In this document: positions 38,415 to 48,432 of the stretch, one piece after another
How positions within the stretch are numbered: position 1 is the stretch's first letter
How the letters are laid out: every line of letters starts with the position of its first letter
Assembly: GCA_018902795.1 (NCBI GenBank)
Contig: JAHIQD010000004.1
Coordinates: 1-64,000, forward strand
Source of the DNA: Bacteroidota bacterium
Lineage (GTDB): Bacteria > Bacteroidota > Bacteroidia > Flavobacteriales > Weeksellaceae
Direction of reading: 5' to 3'
Length of the DNA stretch: 64,000 nt
Program-made: the position numbers and the translations under genes
The notes under the pieces: generated by a model
Seen by the model: only the letters and a program-made list of their open reading frames with translations
Told to the model about the DNA's origin: nothing
Database searches by the model: none

Positions 38415-40541
38415 ATGAAAAAAATCTTTTTATCCCTCTCAGTCATTGCTTCTGTAATGGTTTTCTCGCAAGAGATTACATTAGATAAAATATATTCCGG
38501 GTATTACCGCGGAAAAGGAATCTCAGGAATTGCTTCGCTGAAGAACGGAGAAAATTACGCGGTGATCGAGCCGACAGGAATTGCAAAATATTCCTACAAA
38601 ACTTCAATGAAAGAAGGAAATATCGTTGACGGAAATTATCAGTCGTATATTTTCAATGATGACGAATCTAAAATACTGTTATTAAAAAGCAGCGAACCGA
38701 TTTACAGACATTCTTTCCTCGGAAAATTTGATGTAAAAGATTTAAAATCAGGGAAAGTTCTGAATTTAAATAGTGGGAATTTCGTTCAGGAACCCACTTT
38801 TTCACCTGACGGAACTAAGGTTGCTTTTATCTCAGATAACAATCTTTTTTACCAGGATTTGAGTTCAGGAAAAATTAGCCAAATTACCACGGACGGAAAG
38901 AAAAATTCAATTCTTAACGGCCTTGCAGACTGGGTGTATGAAGAGGAATTCGGGCATGCAAAACAATATGAATGGACCAAAAATTCCGATGCAATTGTCT
39001 TTGTAAAATCCAATGAAACTGAAGTTCCTGAAATGTATATCCCTATTTACGGAAAACAGCTCTACCCTTCAGAAATGCGGTTTAAATATCCGAAAGCAGG
39101 CGAGAAAAACTCAGTGGTTTCCGCGCAATTATTCCGTTTGGATTCAGGGAAAACCATTCCTTTAAATTTATCTGGTTTTAAGAATTATTATATTCCAAAT
39201 GTATTTAAAACAGCAAAAGCGGATGAAATTATTTTGATTACTTCTGACAGAACTCAAAATGCATCTGATGTTTTAAAAGTGAATACAAAAACCGGAAATA
39301 TCCAGAAATTATTTACAGAAACCGACGAAAAATGGGTAGATACCGATAATGTGATTTTAGAATTTCTTGCTGACAATTCATTTATCTGGGGTTCGGAACG
39401 TGACGGAAACCGCCATTTATACTGGTATGATCAAACCGGAAAACTGAAAAAACAAATCACCAAAGGAAACTGGGAAGTAACTGATTATTACGGATTTAAT
39501 CCAAAAACAAAAGAAGTTCTTATTCAGACCACCGAAAAAGGAAGCATCAACAAAGTGGTTTCCAAAGTGAATATCGAGAACGGAAAAACAACACTTCTTT
39601 CGAATGGTGAAGGGAATAACAGTGCGAGTTTCAGCGGAAATTATAACTATTTCATCGAAACTTCCTCCACCTCCACAAGACCTTACACTTACGTTTTGAA
39701 GGATGGAAACGGAAAAACCGTAAAAGAACTTCAGAATAATAATGAGCAGCTGAAAAAACTTCAGGCTGATAATTGGGTGGCGAGAGAATATCTGACGATT
39801 CCAAATGAAGCCGGTGATCAGATGAACGCGTGGGTGATGAAGCCGAAAAATTTCGATCCGAACAAAAAGTATCCGCTTTTCATGTTCCAATATTCAGGTC
39901 CGGGATCACAAAGCGTATCGAATTCCTGGGATGGTGGGAACGGTTTGTGGTTCAATCATCTGGTGCAGCAGGGATATATTGTAGCGTGTGTTGACGGCCG
40001 CGGAACCGGTTACAAAGGCACAAAGTACAAAAAAGTAACGTATATGAATCTTGGTAAATACGAGATTGAAGACCAAATTACAGCAGCAAAATGGTTCGGA
40101 ACCCAAAGTTATATTGACAAATCCAGAATCGGTATTTTCGGATGGAGTTTTGGCGGTTACATGGCAAGTTTGGCGCTGACAAAAGGTGCCGATGTTTTCA
40201 AAGCAGGAATTGCTGTGGCACCGGTAACCAACTGGAGATATTATGATACCGTTTACACCGAAAGATTCTTAAGAACTCCACAGGAAAACCCTAAAGGTTA
40301 TGACGAAAATTCACCTACAGAATATGCAAAACTGTTGAAAGGAAAATTCCTTTTAATCCACGGAACTGCAGACGACAACGTACATTTCCAGAATTCAATG
40401 GAATTTTCTGAAGCATTGATTCAAAACAAAAAGCAGTTTGAATTCATGGCATATCCGGATAAAAATCACGGAATATTCGGCGGACAAACCCGTCCACAAC
40501 TTTATCAGAAGATGACCGATTTTATTTTACAGAATCTTTAA
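38415..40541 (+). CDS. dipeptidyl peptidase IV (S9 prolyl oligopeptidase family)
   Basis: 708 residues with a signal ending MVFSQ. It removes X-Pro or X-Ala dipeptides from peptide N-termini outside the cytoplasm. An N-terminal beta-propeller (about 40-470) carries the double-glutamate motif WVYEEEFG that holds the substrate amino end. The alpha/beta-hydrolase domain has the nucleophile S578 in GWSFGGYMAS, the aspartate in HGTADDNVHF and the histidine in PDKNHGIFGG. Three peptide transporter genes follow, consistent with a peptide-scavenging role. Confidence 0.95.
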   Translation: MKKIFLSLSVIASVMVFSQEITLDKIYSGYYRGKGISGIASLKNGENYAVIEPTGIAKYSYKTSMKEGNIVDGNYQSYIFNDDESKILLLKSSEPIYRHSFLGKFDVKDLKSGKVLNLNSGNFVQEPTFSPDGTKVAFISDNNLFYQDLSSGKISQITTDGKKNSILNGLADWVYEEEFGHAKQYEWTKNSDAIVFVKSNETEVPEMYIPIYGKQLYPSEMRFKYPKAGEKNSVVSAQLFRLDSGKTIPLNLSGFKNYYIPNVFKTAKADEIILITSDRTQNASDVLKVNTKTGNIQKLFTETDEKWVDTDNVILEFLADNSFIWGSERDGNRHLYWYDQTGKLKKQITKGNWEVTDYYGFNPKTKEVLIQTTEKGSINKVVSKVNIENGKTTLLSNGEGNNSASFSGNYNYFIETSSTSTRPYTYVLKDGNGKTVKELQNNNEQLKKLQADNWVAREYLTIPNEAGDQMNAWVMKPKNFDPNKKYPLFMFQYSGPGSQSVSNSWDGGNGLWFNHLVQQGYIVACVDGRGTGYKGTKYKKVTYMNLGKYEIEDQITAAKWFGTQSYIDKSRIGIFGWSFGGYMASLALTKGADVFKAGIAVAPVTNWRYYDTVYTERFLRTPQENPKGYDENSPTEYAKLLKGKFLLIHGTADDNVHFQNSMEFSEALIQNKKQFEFMAYPDKNHGIFGGQTRPQLYQKMTDFILQNL

Positions 40542-40574
40542 TAATGATCGTTTTCAAATACTAAATAATTCCAG

Positions 40575-40600
40575 AAAGCTCTGTTACCGGAGCTTTTTTT
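40575..40600 (+). terminator. dipeptidyl peptidase gene terminator
   Basis: AAAGCTC pairs with GAGCTTT, followed by more T; 34 bases after the stop. Confidence 0.85.
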
Positions 40601-40638
40601 ATTAATTTAAATATATTTACTGAAATAACTTAAAAAAA

Positions 40639-42306
40639 ATGGAAAATAAGACCACTAACAAACACCCAAAAGGCCTGCCTTACCTATTTTTCACAGAAAT
40701 GTGGGAGCGTTTCGGATATTATCTCATTCTCGGAATTTTTGTTCTGTACATGATCGACCCGAAAGATACAGGAGGACTTGCTTTTAATGATAAAAATGCA
40801 GACGATATCTTTGGAACGTTCATCGCCCTCACCTATCTGACCCCTTTTCTTGGAGGGTTTTTGGCCGACCGGGTTTTGGGCTATATGAAGGCGATTTACA
40901 TCGGAGGTGCCTTGATGGGTCTTGGCTATATAGGCTTAGGATATTTTCAGGAAATTTCGCTGTTTTACGCCTCTATGGGTTTAATTATTTTAGGAAACGG
41001 ATTCTTCAAACCCAGTATTTCTACCTTATTAGGAAATCTTTATGAAGAAGAGCCGTACAAAGCCAATAAAGATGCGGGTTACAACATCTTCTATATGGGA
41101 ATTAATATCGGTGCTTTTATATGTAATATTATCGCGGCTTTCATGCGTAATAAATTCGGTTGGGGAGAAGCATTTATGACCGCAGGAGTTGGAATGTTTC
41201 TCGGTTTGATCATCTTTTCATTAGGCAGAAAGCATATTTTAAAAGCGAATGTGATAAAACCCGCTCAGGAAGGTGATACCAAGATTTCAGACATTTTGGT
41301 TAAAGTTTTTTTACCCGCAATTATAGCAGGTGTTATCGGTTGGGTAATTCCGGATAATATTTTCGGAAGCGATTCTACTGATGCCTTCATATTTGCGTGT
41401 CTTCCGGTTGTATATTTCTACGTGATGCTCTATGTTAAAGCCAATGCTGAAGATAAAAAACCTATCGGGGCCTTACTTGCGATTTTCGCAGTAAGCTTAA
41501 TGTTCTGGGCAGTTTTCAAACAGAATGGAACGGCACTTACCAGATGGGCAAACTATTATACGGACAGAAGTGTTCCGGCAGTAGCAGAAAAACCTTTGGA
41601 ATCAATTTATCTTGTAGATTCAAAAAATTATGAGACAAAGGAAGTTAATGTTTATGATAATCAGTATCAGGCCCAGAAAGATAAAGCAGGAAATGCGGTA
41701 AAAGAGCAGGGAAAAGACATCTATTTCAGGAATGAAGATCCTGCGAAGAAAGCAGCAATGGAAGCTAATCCGGAGAAAAATGTTTATCTCTATAATACAG
41801 AATTATTCCAGTCGGTGAATCCGTTCTGGGTAATCATTTTAACCCCTGTGGTAGTCGGCTTCTTCATGTACCTTAGAAAGAAAGGCAAAGAACCTACAAC
41901 ACCAAGTAAAATTGTGCTTGGTTTATTCATTTCTGCGCTTTCATGTTTAGTTATGATAGGCGCGGTGTATGCCGGGGACAATGGTTTGGTTAAAGTCTCA
42001 GCATTGTGGTTGGTAGCAGCTTACGGGGTTATTACTATTGGTGAATTATGCCTTTCACCGATGGGACTGTCTTTGGTTTCTAAACTGTCTCCTCCAAGAA
42101 TTACCGCTTTGATGATGGGAGGTTTCTTTCTTTCCACTTCTATCGGAAACAAACTGTCAGGAGTATTGGCAAGTTTTTGGTATGACTACGAAAACAAGGC
42201 AAATTTTTTCATTGTAAACTTCGGTTTACTGCTCTTAGCTACTCTTCTCGGATTATCGCTTCTGAAAAGATTAAATAAGATAATGAAGGAAAAAGGAGTG
42301 AATTAA
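40639..42306 (+). CDS. POT-family proton-dependent oligopeptide transporter, with a long loop insert
   Basis: 555 residues, the longest of three neighbouring POT proteins. The ExxER motif is in FTEMWERFGYYLILGIFVLY and the family motif in GNGFFKPSISTLLGNLY. About 12-14 helices are expected. Between the helix ending FKQNGTALTRWANYYTDRS and the helix starting at VNPFWVIILTP there is a hydrophilic insert of about 65-70 residues (roughly 315-385) that the next two genes lack. It would lie outside the membrane. The transporter imports di- and tripeptides with protons. It has its own terminator. Confidence 0.95.
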   Translation: MENKTTNKHPKGLPYLFFTEMWERFGYYLILGIFVLYMIDPKDTGGLAFNDKNADDIFGTFIALTYLTPFLGGFLADRVLGYMKAIYIGGALMGLGYIGLGYFQEISLFYASMGLIILGNGFFKPSISTLLGNLYEEEPYKANKDAGYNIFYMGINIGAFICNIIAAFMRNKFGWGEAFMTAGVGMFLGLIIFSLGRKHILKANVIKPAQEGDTKISDILVKVFLPAIIAGVIGWVIPDNIFGSDSTDAFIFACLPVVYFYVMLYVKANAEDKKPIGALLAIFAVSLMFWAVFKQNGTALTRWANYYTDRSVPAVAEKPLESIYLVDSKNYETKEVNVYDNQYQAQKDKAGNAVKEQGKDIYFRNEDPAKKAAMEANPEKNVYLYNTELFQSVNPFWVIILTPVVVGFFMYLRKKGKEPTTPSKIVLGLFISALSCLVMIGAVYAGDNGLVKVSALWLVAAYGVITIGELCLSPMGLSLVSKLSPPRITALMMGGFFLSTSIGNKLSGVLASFWYDYENKANFFIVNFGLLLLATLLGLSLLKRLNKIMKEKGVN

Positions 42307-42326
42307 TCTTATTATTTACATATCTT

Positions 42327-42364
42327 AAAAAGTGCTGAAGAAATTCGGCACTTTTCTTTTTTTA
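42327..42364 (+). terminator. terminator after the first POT gene
   Basis: AAAAGTGC pairs with GCACTTTT, followed by C and a run of T. Confidence 0.85.
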
Positions 42365-42399
42365 AAATAAAATTATCACCGCAGAAAAAGAAAAAAAAC

Positions 42400-42407
42400 T
42401 ATATTTG
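42400..42407 (+). promoter_or_regulatory. TAnnTTTG -7 element of the second POT gene
   Basis: TATATTTG lies 30 bases before the ATG and after the previous terminator, so the second POT gene has its own promoter. Confidence 0.6.
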
Positions 42408-42437
42408 CTTCTTAACAATTATTAACACATAAAAAAT

Positions 42438-43943
42438 ATGGACACAGCAGTGCAAACAGGGCACCCGAAAGGACTCTATCTTTTGTTTATGACAGAAATG
42501 TGGGAGCGTTTCTCTTATTACGGTATGCGTGCGATTTTCGTTTTGTATATGACGAAAATGCTTTTAATGGGCGACGCAGAAGCTTCACAAATTTACGGAA
42601 GTTACACCGGTCTGGTATATCTTACCCCACTTTTAGGAGGATATCTTGCAGACCGTTTTCTGGGGAACAGAAGAAGTATCGAAATTGGAGGCGTTCTAAT
42701 GGCTCTGGGTCAGTTTATTATGTTTTTCAGTGCTTCTACCTCCGGCGGTTCTGCCATTACTCTGATGTGGATTGGTCTTACGATGCTGATTATCGGAAAC
42801 GGATTCTTCAAACCGAATATTTCCACAATGGTAGGCCAGTTATACCCGAAAGGCGACCGAAGAGTAGATTCTGCCTTCACCATTTTCTATATGGGTATTA
42901 ACCTTGGAGCGTTTTTCTCTCCGTTGATTTGTGGAACATTAGCTGAAAAAGTGGATTTCAAATGGGGATTTCTCGCGGCAGGAATTGGTATGGTAATCGG
43001 TTTATTCACCTTCATGCTGCAGAAAAACAAATTATTGATTGATCATGAAAACAAACCTATCGGAATGCCTACAAACAAATTTGGCATTGCGCAGATCGGA
43101 CTAGTTTTAGGTTCAATTGGTGTGATTTTCTTTTTGATGAATTTCAAAACAATGTTCCAAAGTGACCTTGACATTATTGGCTATTTAATCTATGGCGCCA
43201 TGGTTGCAATGCCCCTGATTGTTTTAACGGATAAATCCTTAACAAAACAGGAACGCGAGAGAATTATGGTAATCTTCATCCTTGCATTCTTTGTTATATT
43301 CTTCTGGGGTGCATTCGAGCAGGCCGGAGCTTCATTAACCATTTTTGCAGACAGACAAACCGACAGAAATTTATTCGGTTGGGAAATGCCTGCAAGTTAC
43401 TTCCAGTCCGTTAATCCATTAGCAATTATCTTATTGGCACCGTTATTCTCATCCCTATGGCTGAGATTAGGAAACAGAGGTATGGAGCCCTCTTCACCAA
43501 AGAAAATGGCGATTGGTTTGGCATTGGTTTCGTTAGGTTATGTTGTAATCGCTTTTGCAGTTTACGGTCTTGGAATCATGGATAAAGTTTCCATGTTCTG
43601 GCTGATTGCGCTCTATGTAATTCACACTATGGGAGAGCTTTGTCTTTCTCCTATTGGCCTTTCAATGGTGTCTAAACTTTCACCGCTTCGCTTTTCTTCA
43701 CTATTAATGGGAACATGGTTCCTGGCAAATGCAGCAGCAAACAAATTTGCGGGAACTTTGTCAGCATTGATTCCAGGAAACGGTGAAGCCGGACAGGGTG
43801 AGAAAACAACTCATTTCTTAGGCTATGAGATCGCAAATCTTTTCGATTTCTTCCTCGTATTCATCGTAATGTGTGGTGTTGCAGCGTTAATTCTGTTTGT
43901 AATGAGCCGTTGGTTAGAAAAGAAAATGCACGGCGTAAATTAA
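42438..43943 (+). CDS. POT-family proton-dependent oligopeptide transporter
   Basis: 501 residues. The substrate/proton motif is MTEMWERFSYYGMRAIFVLY, closest to the textbook ExxERFxYYG form. GNGFFKPNISTMVGQLYPKG is the second signature, and the C-terminal half has the GAFEQAGASLTIFADRQTDR and GELCLSPIGLSMVSKLSP helices. It imports small peptides driven by the proton gradient. It differs from the preceding POT by lacking the external insert, and from the following one in its N-terminal extension. Transcribed alone, with its own promoter and terminator. Confidence 0.96.
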   Translation: MDTAVQTGHPKGLYLLFMTEMWERFSYYGMRAIFVLYMTKMLLMGDAEASQIYGSYTGLVYLTPLLGGYLADRFLGNRRSIEIGGVLMALGQFIMFFSASTSGGSAITLMWIGLTMLIIGNGFFKPNISTMVGQLYPKGDRRVDSAFTIFYMGINLGAFFSPLICGTLAEKVDFKWGFLAAGIGMVIGLFTFMLQKNKLLIDHENKPIGMPTNKFGIAQIGLVLGSIGVIFFLMNFKTMFQSDLDIIGYLIYGAMVAMPLIVLTDKSLTKQERERIMVIFILAFFVIFFWGAFEQAGASLTIFADRQTDRNLFGWEMPASYFQSVNPLAIILLAPLFSSLWLRLGNRGMEPSSPKKMAIGLALVSLGYVVIAFAVYGLGIMDKVSMFWLIALYVIHTMGELCLSPIGLSMVSKLSPLRFSSLLMGTWFLANAAANKFAGTLSALIPGNGEAGQGEKTTHFLGYEIANLFDFFLVFIVMCGVAALILFVMSRWLEKKMHGVN

Positions 43944-43965
43944 TCTGTGTAACATATATTGGAAT

Positions 43966-43993
43966 AAAACCACCGATTATTCGGTGGTTTTTT
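43966..43993 (+). terminator. terminator after the second POT gene
   Basis: AAAACCACCG pairs with CGGTGGTTTT, followed by T residues. Confidence 0.88.
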
Positions 43994-44074
43994 CTATTTT
44001 CGTAAATGCAATCTGCCGGAAAACGAAGAGTTTCTCTGGAAATAAAATTTCAAATCATCTTCATTTAATTCATT

Positions 44075-45586
44075 ATGAACTTAACTCTCGAACAAATACA
44101 GGATTTTAAAGGTAAATATCCAAAACAAATTTGGTCACTCTTTTTCTCCGAAATGTGGGAACGTTTCTGCTTCTACGGAATGCGCGGAATGCTCGTTTTC
44201 TTCATGATTTCTCAGCTGAAATTTGGCGACCAGCAGGCCAATCTTCAGTATGGGGCCACCCAGGCATTTGTATATGCTTTTACCTTTGTGGGCGGGCTTT
44301 TTGCCGATAAAATTTTAGGATTCAGAAAATCACTGTTCTGGGGGGGATTATTGATGATTGTTGGGAGTATGATTCTCGCCACCAATCCGCACGATTTTTT
44401 CTTCCTCGGAATTTCGTTTACCGTTGTAGGAACAGGTTTTTTTAAACCGAATATCTCCACAATGGTAGGCAAACTCTACAAATCAGGAGATTCTCGCACT
44501 GACGCAGGTTTCTCCCTGTTTTATGCAGGGATTAATTTAGGAGCGCTTCTCGGCGGTTATCTTTGTATCGCAATCGGGAAAGGTGAAATGCTGTCTCACC
44601 TTATTCCTGAAGATAAAAGATGGAATGTCGCTTTTGGTTTAGCCGCTATTGTAATGGTAATCAGCTTAATCAACTTTATATTCACCCAAAGAAGATTGGG
44701 ACCGATCGGTCTTCCGCCTCTAAAAATATTGTCTGACGGAACTGCAGTTCCACTGGAAAAATGGAAGGAATACGGCGTTTATATCCTGTCGCTGATCTTC
44801 GTGCCTTTAATCATGAAAATGGTTTCAGTGCCGGAATACACTGATTTGTTCATGTATATCGTAGGTCCTGCAACGCTACTCTATCTTTTCTATGAAATGA
44901 CAAAAGTAACGTCAGCCGAAAGAAAAAAATTATGGGCTGCTTTGGTTTTCATTATTTTCTCTATTATTTTCTGGGGAATTTATGAGCAGTCAGGCGGTTC
45001 ATTAAGTATTTTCGCCGCCAATAACCTGAACAAAGATTTATTAGGATTAGATCCGAATGGCGTTAACAATTCCGGTGGTGCTTTTTTCATCATCTTCCTG
45101 GCTCCGTTAGTGGGTTTATTCTGGATTTGGCTGAGCAAAATAAAACTGGAACCCAATACTTTAATCAAATTTGGTTTAGGTTTTATTTTCCTTGGTTTGG
45201 GATATTATGTGTTGTTTGCTACAAGGTTTTTCGCCGATTTACAGGGAATAACTTCACTTAATATTTTCACCATCGCATTATTGGTCATTACATTCGGGGA
45301 ACTGTGTCTTTCACCAATCGGGCTTTCCATCATGACCAAACTCTCCACTGAAAAACTGCAGGGAATGATGATGGGAATGTGGTTTCTCGCTTCAGCTTAC
45401 GGGCAGTATGTTGCGGGAATTATCGGTGCAAACATGGCCACCGCAGATGAAGGTGCCTCCAATATGGATAAATTCATCACCTATACTGAAGGTTATAAAC
45501 AATTAGGAATTTATGCTTTAATCGCCGGGGTAGTTCTGATGATCATTTCTCCATTCGTGAAAAAATTAATGCAGGAAGTAAGATAA
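44075..45586 (+). CDS. POT-family proton-dependent oligopeptide transporter
   Basis: 503 residues. The key motif reads SEMWERFCFYGMRGMLVFF, with C-F in place of the usual Y-Y pair, which may alter peptide preference. GTGFFKPNISTMVGKLYKSG and GELCLSPIGLSIMTKLS are conserved. Third of three consecutive POT genes after dipeptidyl peptidase IV. No terminator follows; the thioredoxin-like gene begins 35 bp later and may share the message. Confidence 0.95.
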   Translation: MNLTLEQIQDFKGKYPKQIWSLFFSEMWERFCFYGMRGMLVFFMISQLKFGDQQANLQYGATQAFVYAFTFVGGLFADKILGFRKSLFWGGLLMIVGSMILATNPHDFFFLGISFTVVGTGFFKPNISTMVGKLYKSGDSRTDAGFSLFYAGINLGALLGGYLCIAIGKGEMLSHLIPEDKRWNVAFGLAAIVMVISLINFIFTQRRLGPIGLPPLKILSDGTAVPLEKWKEYGVYILSLIFVPLIMKMVSVPEYTDLFMYIVGPATLLYLFYEMTKVTSAERKKLWAALVFIIFSIIFWGIYEQSGGSLSIFAANNLNKDLLGLDPNGVNNSGGAFFIIFLAPLVGLFWIWLSKIKLEPNTLIKFGLGFIFLGLGYYVLFATRFFADLQGITSLNIFTIALLVITFGELCLSPIGLSIMTKLSTEKLQGMMMGMWFLASAYGQYVAGIIGANMATADEGASNMDKFITYTEGYKQLGIYALIAGVVLMIISPFVKKLMQEVR

Positions 45587-45621
45587 CCGTTTAACAAAAA
45601 CCTTTTTTTGCAATCAAACCA

Positions 45622-46158
45622 ATGATGAAAAAAATCACTTACTTATTTTTCCTTTTACTCATTTCTTCTGCTTATTCGCAAGTGAAGTGGATGACTTTGG
45701 AACAGGCTGTGGAAGCACAAAAAACTCAACCCAGAAAAATTCTGATTGATTTTTATGCAGATTGGTGCGGGCCATGCAAAATCATGGAGAAAAACACCTA
45801 CAATCACCCTGTAATTGCGAAATATCTGAATGAAAATTATTATCCAGTAAAATTCAATGCAGAAGGTAAAGAAAGCATTACCCTTTTCGGAAGAACATTT
45901 TCCAATCCCGGATTCGAAGCAGGAAAACGAAAAAATTCCATGCACGAATTCACCAGCTTTATGAATGTAAATGCCGTTCCGACAACTGTTTTTCTGGATG
46001 AACAAAGTATGCCGATCACCATTTTGCAGGGCGCACTTACCGCCAGAGAAATGGAGCCTTACATTCCGTTTATTGCAAACGATGATTATAAAAAAATCAA
46101 CACCCGCGAACAGTGGGAAAATTATCAGAAAAAATTTAAATCAGGCATAAAAGATTAA
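45622..46158 (+). CDS. exported thioredoxin-family protein
   Basis: 178 residues with a signal ending SAYSQ. The active site is FYADWCGPCKIMEKNTY with C49 and C52, and the cis-proline is in NAVPTTVFLD. This belongs with the periplasmic thioredoxins (thioredoxin_7-like) that reduce or isomerise disulfides. The first two codons are both ATG, so the start is 45622 or 45625. It is 35 bp after the third POT gene. Confidence 0.9.
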   Translation: MMKKITYLFFLLLISSAYSQVKWMTLEQAVEAQKTQPRKILIDFYADWCGPCKIMEKNTYNHPVIAKYLNENYYPVKFNAEGKESITLFGRTFSNPGFEAGKRKNSMHEFTSFMNVNAVPTTVFLDEQSMPITILQGALTAREMEPYIPFIANDDYKKINTREQWENYQKKFKSGIKD

Positions 46159-46258
46159 TCCTTAATCATTCATTCTATTAAAAAACTCAGACTTTCAAAT
46201 TAATTTTGGAAGTCTTTTTTATTTTCCCGAAATTCGCTCGCATCTTAGCCAAACGAAC

Positions 46259-48349
46259 ATCACTTTAGAAACCTCCATAGAATTCTTAAAAGGAATCGGT
46301 CCTGAACGCGCCAAATTCATTAAAAATGTCTTGGGAATTGCGACGGTTGAAGATTTTCTTACTTTTTATCCTTTGAGATATATTGATAAAAGTAAAATCC
46401 ATAAAATCGGTGATTTGGTGGAAGAACCTGATGCTGAAATTCAGCTGAAAGGAAAAATTACAGAAATCCAGGAAATCGGTTACGGAAATGGCCAGAAAAG
46501 GATGTCCGCCAAGTTCCGCGATGAGACCGGAACTCTGGAGTTGGTGTGGTTCCGCTATTCTAAATGGATGAAAGAACAAATTCCCCTCAACCGGGAAATC
46601 TTCATTTTCGGGAGAATAAATCTGTTCAACGGGAACTTTTCAATGCCACATCCCGAAATTGAAATCGACGAAAAAAAAGCACTTTTCGGCTCACTTTTAC
46701 CCATTTATCCGGGAAGTGAAAAACTCTCAAAAAGAGGAATTAATAATAAGTTTTTTCAAACAGTTCTCTCAGAAATCACCATCAATTTGCCTTCATTAAT
46801 GGAGGAAAATATGCCCGATGCTTTAATGAAAAGCTTAAAATTAATCGGACGGATACCGGCGTTTTATCATATTCATTTTCCTAAAGATTTCAATCATTTC
46901 GAACACGCAAACCGAAGATTAAAGTTTGAGGAAGCATTTTTCTTTCAGTTGGGTTACGGTTTGAAAAAGCAGCATCAGAAAACCTCTGTAGTTGGAAATC
47001 CTTTTCCTAAAATCGGTGAAAACTTCAAAGGTTTTTATGAAAATGCACTTCCTTTTGAGCTTACCAATGCGCAAAAACGGGTTTTGAAAGAAATACGTAC
47101 CGACATGAAAAAACCCATCCAGATGAACAGGCTTCTTCAGGGCGATGTAGGTTCAGGGAAAACGATGGTCGCGCTTCTTGCAATGCTGATTGCGATGGAT
47201 AACGGTTTTCAGAGCTGTATGATGGCGCCAACGGAAATTCTGGCGCAGCAGCATTTCAATTCAATTAATGAATTATTGGTAAACACCGATATTAAAGTCC
47301 GCATTTTAACCGGTTCCACCAAAACTTCTGAAAGAAAAATCATTCACGAAGAACTGCTGAACGGCGAACTATCCATTTTGGTGGGAACGCATGCGGTTCT
47401 GGAAGATATTGTTCAGTTTAAAAACCTCGGACTTGCGATCATCGATGAGCAGCACAGATTTGGAGTGGCTCAGCGTGCAAAACTTTGGGCAAAAAACAAA
47501 ATTGCTCCCCACATTCTGGTGATGACCGCTACTCCAATCCCGCGAACTTTGGCAATGAGTTTTTACAGCGATCTGGACGTTTCCGTTATCGATGAAATGC
47601 CTGTGGGAAGAAAACCCATCATTACCGCTCACAGAAGGGAAAAAGACCGGCTTTCTGTCTTCCGGTTTGCTAAAGATGAAATTGAAAAAGGCCGTCAGGT
47701 TTATTTTGTTTATCCGTTAATCGAAGAATCTGAAACGCTGGATTATAAGAATTTAATGGAAAATTTCGACCATATCATTGAGTTCTACGAAGGCAAAAAT
47801 GTTACAATGCTTCACGGCAGAATGAAACCTGCGGAAAAAGATGCAGCGATGCAGTATTTCGCCTCGGGAAAAGCGGAAATAATGGTCGCTACTACTGTAA
47901 TCGAAGTAGGTGTAAACGTGCCGAATGCTTCCGTCATGATTATCGAAAGTGCAGAAAGATTCGGACTGTCGCAGCTTCACCAGCTTCGCGGAAGAGTGGG
48001 ACGTGGTGGGGAACAGAGTTATTGTATTTTAATGACTTCAGACAAATTAAGCAAAGAAAGCCGGACAAGGATTAAAACCATGACGGAAACCAACGACGGA
48101 TTTAAAATTTCGGAAGTGGATATGCAGCTTCGCGGTCCCGGGGATATTTTGGGAACCCAGCAAAGCGGTGTCGTGGATTTCAAAAAACTTGATTTGGTCA
48201 CCGACGGAAAGATTATTAAAGCAGCAAAATCGGCAGTTGAACATCTGTTAAAAAAAGATGCCCATTTGGAACATCCTGATCATTTAAGGCTAAGAAATTA
48301 CTACGTAAAGCAATATAAAGGTAAAAATAAATGGGGACGAATTTCTTGA
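46259..48349 (+). CDS. recG: ATP-dependent DNA helicase RecG, with a non-standard start codon
   Basis: RecG reverses stalled replication forks. The first ATG/GTG/TTG in frame is TTG 46331, but in-frame codons before it encode LETSIEFLKGIGPERAKFIK, which is the family's N-terminal helix-hairpin-helix. The frame is open back to a TAA at 46163. ATC at 46259 gives 696 residues, near the usual length, and stands where homologues would have ATG. Wedge OB domain, Walker A LLQGDVGSGKTMVALL, IIDEQHRFG (DExH-type box), MTATPIPRTLAMSFY and QLRGRVGRGGEQSYC are all present. The body is intact. Confidence 0.92.
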   Translation: MTLETSIEFLKGIGPERAKFIKNVLGIATVEDFLTFYPLRYIDKSKIHKIGDLVEEPDAEIQLKGKITEIQEIGYGNGQKRMSAKFRDETGTLELVWFRYSKWMKEQIPLNREIFIFGRINLFNGNFSMPHPEIEIDEKKALFGSLLPIYPGSEKLSKRGINNKFFQTVLSEITINLPSLMEENMPDALMKSLKLIGRIPAFYHIHFPKDFNHFEHANRRLKFEEAFFFQLGYGLKKQHQKTSVVGNPFPKIGENFKGFYENALPFELTNAQKRVLKEIRTDMKKPIQMNRLLQGDVGSGKTMVALLAMLIAMDNGFQSCMMAPTEILAQQHFNSINELLVNTDIKVRILTGSTKTSERKIIHEELLNGELSILVGTHAVLEDIVQFKNLGLAIIDEQHRFGVAQRAKLWAKNKIAPHILVMTATPIPRTLAMSFYSDLDVSVIDEMPVGRKPIITAHRREKDRLSVFRFAKDEIEKGRQVYFVYPLIEESETLDYKNLMENFDHIIEFYEGKNVTMLHGRMKPAEKDAAMQYFASGKAEIMVATTVIEVGVNVPNASVMIIESAERFGLSQLHQLRGRVGRGGEQSYCILMTSDKLSKESRTRIKTMTETNDGFKISEVDMQLRGPGDILGTQQSGVVDFKKLDLVTDGKIIKAAKSAVEHLLKKDAHLEHPDHLRLRNYYVKQYKGKNKWGRIS

Positions 48350-48432
48350 TTTTTCAAACCAAATAAACTCCAAAATCGTTTCTATATCTTCAATAAATCT
48401 TGCTAAATAGTTAATATTCATATATTTTTGAA

